Assembly: GCA_003132865.1 (NCBI GenBank)
Contig: PKYZ01000734.1
Location: 1 to 6,690 of the forward strand
DNA from: Bryobacterales bacterium
GTDB taxonomy: Bacteria; Acidobacteriota; Terriglobia; Bryobacterales; Bryobacteraceae
DNA: 6,690 bases
Direction of reading: 5' to 3'
Part shown: piece after piece, positions 1 through 6,690 of the stretch
Position numbering within the stretch: position 1 is the first letter of the stretch
Layout of the letters: each line of letters opens with the position of its first letter
Made by a program: the position numbers and the translations under genes
Notes under the pieces: model-generated
What the model was told of the DNA's origin: nothing
Databases searched by the model: none
Seen by the model: the letters and a program-made list of their open reading frames with translations, nothing else

Positions 1-22
1 GCACCTGCGGATTCAAAATCAC
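1..22. repeat. 22-bp direct repeat, copy 1 (window edge)
   Basis: The first 22 bases of the window (beginning GCACCTGCGG, ending AAAATCAC) are identical to 2441-2462 inside the ntrX-like gene; identity stops at base 23 (c versus g). The repeat may extend beyond the window. Bases 1-73 otherwise show no recognisable gene. On the minus strand the frame matching ntrX codons stays open through the stretch, but gives no recognised protein. Confidence 0.9.
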
Positions 23-73
23 CGCTGCCGAAGTGTATGTTGCTGCGCTCAAGGGCTCTCGCTGGGGCGCACA

Positions 74-1798
74 TCAGATGTTCGGCAGCAGATCAAAGTA
101 TTCATCGTCTTCGTTCGTACCGCCCTCCCCCTTGCCGACTTGTTTCTCAGATTCGATAAATTCGATTCGTTCGATCCACTTGACCATTTTGTAGCCCAGT
201 TGGTTTTCCACCCTTAGCCGCAGCGGAGCGCCATATACGGCTGGAAGCTGCGCTCCGTTCATTTCCGAAGCAAGCATACATTCCGGCTTTAGAAGATTCT
301 CCAGGCTCTGCGTATTGTAGTACCCTCCCCCATAAAGAGATCCGCCGAAAGAAAAAAAGGCAACTGTTTTTGCGGCCGGTTTCGGTTTGACCAGGTCGAT
401 AATATTTTTCATGGGAACTCCGCCCCACTGCGCTATACCCGACCAACCCTGGATGCAATGGTGCATCGTAATAAACTCGGTCTTTCCGAGGGCTTCCAGT
501 TCCGATAGTGACAGCTCTACGGGTCTCTCGACCAGACCGCCGATCTTCAGCTTATAATCGTGGAAGCCCGTCGCGGCTAGCCGTTTCCAATCCTCGCGTT
601 CCGGCATTTTGCCGTTCGGCCAAAAGTAAGGCGAGATCTGTTCGCTTGTGTATCGTTCGCTTGGAGCAAGCCGGTTCAGCGTGGCCAGGCGTAAAGGCTG
701 TGATAACGCCTTTTGGATATGTTGCAGCGCGCGGGGGAAGCTCCACGAAATATAATGTGCCGCTATCCAGGAAGCCATAACCACTGCAATGCCAACGAAG
801 CCGAGGATCATCCCGAGATGACTCTGATCGTCGGTTCCAAGGACGATGTGGTTCATATTTCGTGCAAAGCCAGTCAATGCCACGAGCGTGACATGAGCAA
901 TGATGAACGCCAGATAACCCGTCATCAGGAGGAAGTGAATGGACCGGGATGCCTGCCTTCCGCCAAACATTCGGGGGAACCACGAAAAACGATTCACAAG
1001 CGCCGGGGACATCGAGATCCCGGTCAGGATGGACAGCGGTCCGAACACAAAGACCATACCGAGGTAGACAAGTTGCTGAAGCGCATTGTATCCGTAGAAG
1101 CCGTCGGGTTCTGGGGGAAAGTGGAAATTCGCATAATCGACGAATGTGCTCCACGCCTGGGTCAACACCACCGAAGAAGTCGGAACAATCCTTCTCCATT
1201 GTTCGGTTGCAAAAAGCAACGTGATAAAAATGACGCCGGTGACAATAAATCCGTAGATATTGATGAAGTGCCAGGAGCGCGCTACTCCTACGGTATGGCG
1301 ATAGCCCGGTGATGCGAACAGGGGTGAGATGTAACGTGCATCATCCTTTGCCGTCCACACCCGGTCTGTTGGGACCGTTAAGGGCGTGAATCGAATCCAC
1401 TCGGTTCCTGGCGTGCAACCGTTATTGAAATACAGCCGCGGATGATCGAAAAGAATGGAAAGACCACTGCGGATCAGCATCATCAAGAAGACAAAATTAA
1501 AGAAATGACTGTAGCGTACCCACAGCGGAAAGCCGTGTGGTCCGGCCGGCGATGACTCGTCAAGTTGAGGTATGGGCGGAATGGACGGCAATCCGAAGAA
1601 AGCCGCCTGCCCCCAAGCCAGTAGCAACGGCAGTAACACCAGACAGGAGGCAACGGCGATGAAAGAGGGCTTGATCCAGACCCGAAAACGCCGATCCGGG
1701 GGATAATGAATGGCTCGATGCGCTACGTCGAACGAGATCAAAGCTTCTCCTAAGTTGGTAATGTTCCCTTGATACGCCGTTCTGAAAGCGGACTGCAT
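74..1798 (-). CDS. Cytochrome b-like membrane module fused to a sulfite-oxidase-family molybdopterin oxidoreductase
   Basis: A 574-residue membrane redox protein in two parts. The N-terminal half has about six hydrophobic segments (roughly residues 44-62, 98-116, 178-198, 236-262, 287-311, 328-352). Histidines at H98, H177, H288 and H302 lie in or beside these segments and are plausible heme b ligands, as in bacterial cytochrome b561/hydrogenase b-type subunits. The C-terminal half (about 385-550) resembles the sulfite oxidase/MsrP molybdopterin fold: an ISPYFWPNGKMP lead-in, then HHCIQGWSG with C448 as the expected molybdenum ligand, and YGAPLRLRVENQLGYK near the end. By family, electrons would pass between the Mo centre and heme b or quinone; the substrate cannot be read. 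No Tat or Sec signal is visible. The basic stretch before the first helix and the even helix count suggest a cytoplasmic Mo domain. The ATG is the first possible start, because an in-frame TGA lies three codons upstream; AAAGAGG directly abuts it, which is unusually close. It lies 72 bp after the DUF2945 gene, possibly in one transcript. Confidence 0.88.
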   Translation of the reverse strand: MQSAFRTAYQGNITNLGEALISFDVAHRAIHYPPDRRFRVWIKPSFIAVASCLVLLPLLLAWGQAAFFGLPSIPPIPQLDESSPAGPHGFPLWVRYSHFFNFVFLMMLIRSGLSILFDHPRLYFNNGCTPGTEWIRFTPLTVPTDRVWTAKDDARYISPLFASPGYRHTVGVARSWHFINIYGFIVTGVIFITLLFATEQWRRIVPTSSVVLTQAWSTFVDYANFHFPPEPDGFYGYNALQQLVYLGMVFVFGPLSILTGISMSPALVNRFSWFPRMFGGRQASRSIHFLLMTGYLAFIIAHVTLVALTGFARNMNHIVLGTDDQSHLGMILGFVGIAVVMASWIAAHYISWSFPRALQHIQKALSQPLRLATLNRLAPSERYTSEQISPYFWPNGKMPEREDWKRLAATGFHDYKLKIGGLVERPVELSLSELEALGKTEFITMHHCIQGWSGIAQWGGVPMKNIIDLVKPKPAAKTVAFFSFGGSLYGGGYYNTQSLENLLKPECMLASEMNGAQLPAVYGAPLRLRVENQLGYKMVKWIERIEFIESEKQVGKGEGGTNEDDEYFDLLPNI

Positions 1799-1870
1799 CC
1801 TCTTTCAAGAATTAACATGCAATGACTCAGGCTTCTTGTGATCCCGTCCGAGTGAATGCCGTTATATGAA

Positions 1871-2095
1871 TCAGGCCTTGCTTCTTGCGATCATTTTGAG
1901 AGCCGAACCTTTGTGCATAGCCAAGTGGTCGGTCTTATCGCTTTGGATCAAATACTGCGGCTCCTTCTGCGAAGCGTGAACCGTGTAACCCTTGAACGCA
2001 ATTTCGGAGGTATGCTTTTTCTTGATCGTCCTTCGAACCCGACCTGCTTCCGAGTTCCACTCAATGTAGTCTCCCACTTTGAAGTTGTGTTCCAT
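1871..2095 (-). CDS. Small DUF2945 / HVA1-type Tudor-like domain protein
   Basis: A 74-residue protein that is almost entirely one domain. It has the recognisable pattern of the DUF2945 (hypervirulence-associated protein, Tudor domain) family: FKVGDYIEWNSEAGRVRRTI at residues 5-24, then KKKHTSEIAFKGYTVHAS, PQYLIQSDKT and a closing HKGSALKMI. No signal peptide, membrane segment or catalytic residues are visible, so it should be a small soluble cytosolic protein. The biochemical role of the bacterial family is not established, and the family name comes from fungal homologues. The ATG is supported by an in-frame TGA four codons upstream and by GAGGGGG seven bases before it. A second, perfect AGGAGG sits 21 bases upstream (2117-2122), too far to serve this start. 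The gene follows the ntrX-like gene by 115 bp and precedes the molybdoenzyme by 72 bp on the same strand. Confidence 0.85.
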   Translation of the reverse strand: MEHNFKVGDYIEWNSEAGRVRRTIKKKHTSEIAFKGYTVHASQKEPQYLIQSDKTDHLAMHKGSALKMIARSKA

Positions 2096-2116
2096 CGGCG
2101 TGCCCCCTCAATGATA

Positions 2117-2122
2117 CCTCCT
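2117..2122 (-). promoter_or_regulatory. Perfect Shine-Dalgarno motif AGGAGG misplaced for the annotated DUF2945 start
   Basis: AGGAGG lies 21 bases before the DUF2945 ATG. A TTG sits five bases after it (2109-2111) and opens a 16-codon frame ending with TGA at 2061. That frame overlaps the DUF2945 start in another register. The DUF2945 ATG has its own GAGGGGG at a proper distance. The upstream motif may be unused, or may drive a tiny leader frame. Confidence 0.3.
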
Positions 2123-2162
2123 ATTCAGACACGGTAGCCTGCCATCGGTCACACCTTCTTTC

Positions 2163-2178
2163 ATGGGGCGTCCCCCAT
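2163..2178. other. Short perfect hairpin downstream of the ntrX-like gene
   Basis: ATGGGG (2163-2168), loop CGTC (2169-2172), CCCCAT (2173-2178) gives a 6-bp perfect stem, 32 bases after the regulator's TAA stop on its strand. The sequence after it on that strand is GAAAGAAGG, with no U-tract. It could be a weak or Rho-assisted terminator or a message-end structure between ntrYX and the DUF2945 gene. Confidence 0.3.
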
Positions 2179-2210
2179 ACAAACATGTGAAATCCGACGC
2201 CAGGGCCGAT

Positions 2211-3568
<1,358 letters not shown>

Positions 3569-3572
<4 letters not shown>

Positions 3573-5674
3573 GCGCCGACCACTGCCGGCTTCGGCGCCG
3601 GCTCGCCGTTTTCGGAGTCCACCAGCGCCGGAATTTCAATGGTGAAGCGCGCACCGGTGGGCTGGTTGTCCTCCACCCGGATTTGCGCACCGTGGTCGGA
3701 GAGGATGTGATTGACTATGGCAAGGCCCAGGCCCGTGCCGCGGCCCTTGGTGGAGAAGTAGGGCAGGAACAGCTTCTCTTTCTCGTCGGCAGATACGCCG
3801 CAGCCAGTGTCGGAGATGGCCAGCTCGACGGTCTCAGCCACGCCCGGCTGCGTGGTGATGAGCAAACGCTTCACCAGCGAATCCTGCATGGCCTCGGCGG
3901 CGTTGTCCACCAGGTTCACCACCACGCGCTGGAACTGATCCCTGTCGATGTTGACCGGCGGCAGGTCCCCGGCGAGCTGCACGCGAATGTCGATGCCATC
4001 GAGGCGGCCATGGAAGACCGCCAGCGCGGCCTCCACCACCTCATTCAGATCGCCGCGAACGGGCTGCGCGGCGGGGAAGCGCGCGAATTGCGAGAACTCG
4101 TCGACCAGCGTCTTCACCGATTCGACCGAGCGCGAAATCGTGCTGGCACACTCATTCAGGATGCGGCTGTTTTCCGGCGGAATTTGCAGGCGTTCCAACT
4201 GGCGGCTCAGGCGCTCGGCCGAAAGTGCCATGGGCGTCAGCGGATTTTTGATTTCGTGCGCCACGCGCCGTGCCACCTCGTGCCAGGCGGCGGCTTTTTG
4301 CGCGCGCAGCAGTTCGCTGGTGTCCTCCAGCACGATCACGAAGCCGGAGGTCAGCTTCTCCTCCAGGGCCGAGACGGTGACCGCCAGGTGCATCGTCTGG
4401 CGTTCGGTCTGCATCTCCAGTTGGCGGGATGCCAGGCCCGTGCGCCGCGCGCGTTTCATCAGGTATTTGATCTCGGCCGTGTCTTCGCGCGAGAACAGAT
4501 CCTCCAGCCGCGTGGCGGTAGCCACTTGCGCCGCGGGAAACATGCGGCCCAGTGCGCGATTGACGCGCCGGATGTAGCCATCGGCGCCGATGGAGATGAC
4601 GCCCGTGGGAATGCTTTCCAGTATGGCTTCGGTGAACCGGCGGCGGGCGTCGAGCTCGCGGCTGTTGGCTTCCAGCTCCTGGGTCATCTCGTTGAAGCCG
4701 CGCACCAGACTGGCCAATTCGTCGATGGCGCGCACTTGGACGCGATGCTTCAGATTGCCCTTGCTGACTTCACCCGCGGCATGCAGCAGCGCGGTGATCG
4801 GTATGCTGATCTGCTTGGAGAGAAACAGGGCGATCCAAGTGGCCACGAACAGCACGAACAACGTGATCATGGCCATGAACAGCAGGTAGAAGGTGCGCAC
4901 GTTGCGGCGGGAGCCGGCCAGTTCCGTGAAGGCGCGCACCGATTTGTCGATCTCCCGCTGCTTTTCGGTAATGTCGATCGGCACGCGGGAGGCCAGTTCG
5001 ACGGTGCCCTTCAGCGCGCCATCTATTTCGATGGCGTGCCGGGCGATCACGGTCTGCTTGTCGCGCGAAGGCAGGATGGGGAATGGCCCGATCGAATCCA
5101 GCGGCGTGTCTCCAGTGACTGGAATGATGGCTGCCGAGGCCAGATCCTGGTCTTTGGCGAAGCGCTGTAGAAAGCCGGGCGTCTTCACGCCTTGCTCCAG
5201 CAGCAGGCGGGTTTCGGGCTGCGCCGCCAGCAAGGCAGCCTGCAGCGCGGTTTCGTCGCGGAGTTCGTTTTCGAGGGTCTCGGAGATTTGGACAAAGGTT
5301 TGATGCGACGCTTCTGCCGGCTGGCTGAACCATTTGTCGAGGTTGCGGTTCAGCACTTGGTAACTGAACAGCACCAGGAACAGGGCCGGTGTGATGCTGA
5401 GGGCCAGGGCGCCGAGGACCAGCTTGGTCTGGATGCGCGAGCCTTCGCGGCCGCTGCGCCGGTCGATGTACAGCTTCACGACGGTGCGCACCAGCATGAA
5501 GCCGAGCGTGACCATGAGCACGAAGATCAGGCTGGAGATGGCCCAGAAGATGAAGGTTTGTTGCGGATCGGCCGGCCCGTATTTGCCGAAATTGAAGGAA
5601 CCTTGCCAGACTACCAGCGCCACCGAGATCGCCAACAGGACGATGCCGCAGACGTAGAGGATTCGCTTTCGCAC
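3569..5674 (-). CDS. ntrY: NtrY-type membrane sensor histidine kinase
   Basis: A 701-residue inner-membrane kinase with the NtrY layout. Three hydrophobic helices lie near the N-terminus (about 5-24, 43-66, 84-106). An extracytoplasmic region of about 150 residues follows, then a fourth helix (about 262-287), a HAMP linker (about 285-338), a PAS domain (about 345-455), the HisKA dimerisation domain with VAHEIKNP and phospho-acceptor H473, and the ATPase domain: N box NLVDNAAEAM (587-596), G1 DTGCG (622-626), F box LPYFSTK (637-643) and G2 GTGLGL (646-651). All catalytic motifs look intact. Its product should phosphorylate D54 of the overlapping regulator. NtrY systems are linked in other bacteria to nitrogen or redox sensing; the signal here cannot be inferred. 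The GTG at 5674 is the earliest possible start, since an in-frame TAA lies four codons upstream. AAAGAG runs straight into it, and a TATAAT sits eight bases upstream. The C-terminal tail (about 683-701) is low-complexity and Pro/Ala-rich. Confidence 0.93.
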
Positions 5675-5682
5675 CTCTTTGA

Positions 5683-5688
5683 ATTATA
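5683..5688 (-). promoter_or_regulatory. Candidate -10 box (TATAAT) for ntrYX
   Basis: On the minus strand a perfect TATAAT lies eight bases before the GTG start of ntrY. No convincing TTGACA-like -35 is seen at 16-18 bases upstream; the matching place is GC-rich (CCCGCC). If used, transcription would begin within a couple of bases of the start codon and give an essentially leaderless message. Confidence 0.35.
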
Positions 5689-5739
5689 GTGGAGCGGCTG
5701 TGGCTGGCGGGTCGCGCCGGGCGCTGGGACAGAGTTTGT

Positions 5740-5763
5740 AAATTGGACAATCAAAGCCAATTT
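5740..5763. promoter_or_regulatory. 7-bp inverted repeat in an AT-rich patch upstream of ntrY
   Basis: AAATTGG (5740-5746) and CCAATTT (5757-5763) form a perfect inverted repeat with a 10-base spacer, in the AT-rich island between the PHM-like gene and ntrY. It lies about 66-90 bases upstream of the ntrY start. The arrangement would fit a dimeric regulator's operator, but no known consensus is recognised and chance remains possible in AT-rich DNA. Confidence 0.3.
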
Positions 5764-5813
5764 TCAATTACTGCCCTATCTTGTTAATGTTACGGGCGTT
5801 TTTTGATGGAGGA

Positions 5814-5851
5814 GCGGGTCCTGGAGGACCCGCGCAGACCTGGAGGTCCGC
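5814..5851. repeat. Two tandem hairpins with identical TGGA loops
   Basis: The first is GCGGGTCC (5814-5821), loop TGGA (5822-5825), GGACCCGC (5826-5833): a perfect 8-bp stem. The second follows at once: GCAGACC (5834-5840), TGGA (5841-5844), GGTCCGC (5845-5851), a 7-bp stem with one A-C mismatch. Both share the core CCTGGAGG, so one may be a diverged copy of the other. They begin five bases after the stop of the PHM-like gene. On that strand no U-tract follows (an A-run does), so this is not a canonical Rho-independent terminator. It may be a REP-like element, an mRNA 3'-end stabiliser or a weak terminator. Confidence 0.6.
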
Positions 5852-5855
5852 CCCA

Positions 5856-6690
5856 CTAGTCGCCGCTCTTGTTGTGCTTCTTCTCCTTGAACAGGTCCAT
5901 GGGGTTCTTGTCCGGAGCCATGGCGACGTCGAACCAGCCGATCATCATTTCCTCCCAACTCTGGTCGCCCCAGCGCACGGTCTTGGTGGCATCGGGGTTG
6001 GCCGGGTTATTGGGAGAATTATCGAAATGCGCCACGCAGTGAAGGCGCGTGCCCGCCGGCAGCACTTTTTGATCCGTGAGGTAATAGAAAAGCTGCCAAC
6101 TGAAATCGTACTTCGGCACGCGCAGCAGGACTTCGGATTCGCCGGTCGGATAGAAAGCCGTGTACACGAAATCTTTGCCGCGCAGGTGCATGTGAGGCAT
6201 CATGTCGACCAGCTTGGCCGGCTCCTGTAATGTGACATCGGATTCCACCTCGTAGTTGGCGTCGCCCGCCGGAATCTCGAACTTGTCGTTGGAGGCGGCC
6301 ACGGTGTAGACGCGTTCCTGGGGCGGCTCCTTGGCGAAGACCAAGCCGATGCGGCTGCGGTCGGTGCCTGGTTTGCCGTTGGCTGTGTAGTGCATCTGGA
6401 AGACGAAATCCGATCCGGCCTTGACCAGCTTGGCTTGGCCGGGACGCAGGATGCCGGGCGGCAGTCCGGGAGCGAAACCCACGAGCAACTCGGGCGGCCC
6501 GCTGTTGTCATCGTCCCTCTTCTGCTTCCGCTTTTCCCTGTTCTCTTCTTTGACCGGGACGAAGGGTATGCCGGGTTGGGCATCTTTCAGCCATTTCGAT
6601 CCGGGCGGACGGATGAAGGCGATGATGTGGTGCACGAGTTGCCGGTTGCCCGGGCGCGCTTCGATTTCCTGCACCCATTTGTCTTCGGTG
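5856..6690 (-). CDS. PHM-like copper type II monooxygenase, C-terminal part (5' end beyond the window)
   Basis: The reading frame is open to the window edge. A GTG at 6674 is an internal valine (TEDKWVQEIEARPGNRQLVHH), so the true start lies outside. Numbered from that valine, 272 residues show the copper ligand pattern of peptidylglycine alpha-hydroxylating monooxygenase (PHM) and dopamine beta-monooxygenase: H15-H16 plus H95 (in QMHY) for the first copper, and H161-x-H163 (in MPHMHLRGK) plus M243 (in EEMMIGW) for the second. These positions are matched by eye to the family. The fold is two beta-rich domains. A charged insert (about 42-56, KEENREKRKQKRDDD) lies between the first histidine pair and H95. 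Bacterial members, frequent in Acidobacteriota and Planctomycetota, often carry an N-terminal cytochrome c or thioredoxin-like domain and a secretion signal; neither can be checked here. The substrate is unknown. It ends in TAG 182 bases before ntrY, separated by two hairpins, so it is probably a separate transcript. Confidence 0.85.
   Translation of the reverse strand, partial: TEDKWVQEIEARPGNRQLVHHIIAFIRPPGSKWLKDAQPGIPFVPVKEENREKRKQKRDDDNSGPPELLVGFAPGLPPGILRPGQAKLVKAGSDFVFQMHYTANGKPGTDRSRIGLVFAKEPPQERVYTVAASNDKFEIPAGDANYEVESDVTLQEPAKLVDMMPHMHLRGKDFVYTAFYPTGESEVLLRVPKYDFSWQLFYYLTDQKVLPAGTRLHCVAHFDNSPNNPANPDATKTVRWGDQSWEEMMIGWFDVAMAPDKNPMDLFKEKKHNKSGD

Noticed and set aside
150..180. TTCGAT-like short repeats
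   Set aside because: They are explained by coding for repeated Ile-Glu residues (IERIEFIESE) in the molybdoenzyme C-terminus.
713..1312. Plus-strand 199-codon frame opposite the molybdoenzyme gene
   Set aside because: Charged, low-information translation; the opposite strand has clear membrane helices there.
3683..5170. Long plus-strand open frame (495 codons) opposite ntrY
   Set aside because: It mirrors the well-supported kinase gene in GC-rich DNA. Its translation is rich in Arg, Gly, His and Gln with no recognisable domain, typical of an antisense shadow.
4770..5750. Minus-strand 326-codon frame overlapping ntrY in another register
   Set aside because: It has an Arg/Pro/Ala/His-rich shadow composition, while the kinase frame has clear domains over the same bases.
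5773..5804. Plus-strand terminator: GCCC...GGGC stem followed by six T's
   Set aside because: The stem is only four pairs with a 17-base loop, and no plus-strand gene lies upstream for it to terminate.
5689..5855. Sigma-54 (-24/-12) promoter upstream of ntrY
   Set aside because: I found no TGGCAC-N5-TTGC-like match on the minus strand by eye.
5781..6230. Plus-strand 149-codon frame opposite the PHM-like gene
   Set aside because: It overlaps the copper-ligand-bearing frame and the hairpins, with no recognisable protein features.
6672..6674. GTG as the start of the PHM-like gene
   Set aside because: The frame stays open upstream to the window edge with family-like residues (TEDKW), so this is an internal valine.

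Overview
The window carries five genes, all on the minus strand, plus short intergenic spaces. It looks like a GC-rich chromosome of a soil-type bacterium. Acidobacteriota (Solibacter/Bryobacter-like) is my best guess, because a peptidylglycine-hydroxylating-monooxygenase-like (PHM-like) copper protein of the style common in that phylum sits beside an NtrY/NtrX pair. This is an inference from protein style; no 16S rRNA or other marker gene is present.

In transcription order, from the high-coordinate end: (1) 5856-6690 is the C-terminal part of a PHM-like copper type II monooxygenase whose 5' end lies outside the window. (2) 5675-5855 is an intergenic space with two tandem hairpins sharing a TGGA loop, an AT-rich patch with a 7-bp inverted repeat, and a perfect TATAAT immediately before the next gene. 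(3) 3569-5674 is an NtrY-type membrane histidine kinase. (4) 2211-3572 is an NtrX/NtrC-type sigma-54 family response regulator that overlaps the kinase by four bases (ATGA) and forms a two-component operon with it. (5) 2096-2210 is a short spacer with a small hairpin. (6) 1871-2095 is a 74-residue Tudor-like DUF2945/HVA1-domain protein. (7) 74-1798 is a fusion of a multi-pass cytochrome-b-like membrane module to a sulfite-oxidase-fold molybdopterin domain. (8) 1-73 is a non-coding or partial edge.

The kinase and regulator form one signalling unit: NtrY senses through a periplasmic loop and a PAS domain and phosphorylates Asp54 of the regulator. The regulator's sigma-54 contact loop reads GSFTSA instead of GAFTGA, so its output mode is uncertain. 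The DUF2945 and molybdoenzyme genes could be co-transcribed (72-bp gap). They look less GC-rich than the ntrYX block, and I see no functional link between them and the two-component system.

The most unexpected structural signal is an exact 22-bp direct repeat. One copy is the first 22 bases of the window and the other lies inside the ntrX-like coding sequence (2441-2462). The two flank the whole molybdoenzyme/DUF2945 segment. This could be a recombination scar or an assembly-graph artefact. I found no CRISPR array, RNA gene, insertion sequence or clear novel multi-gene system.
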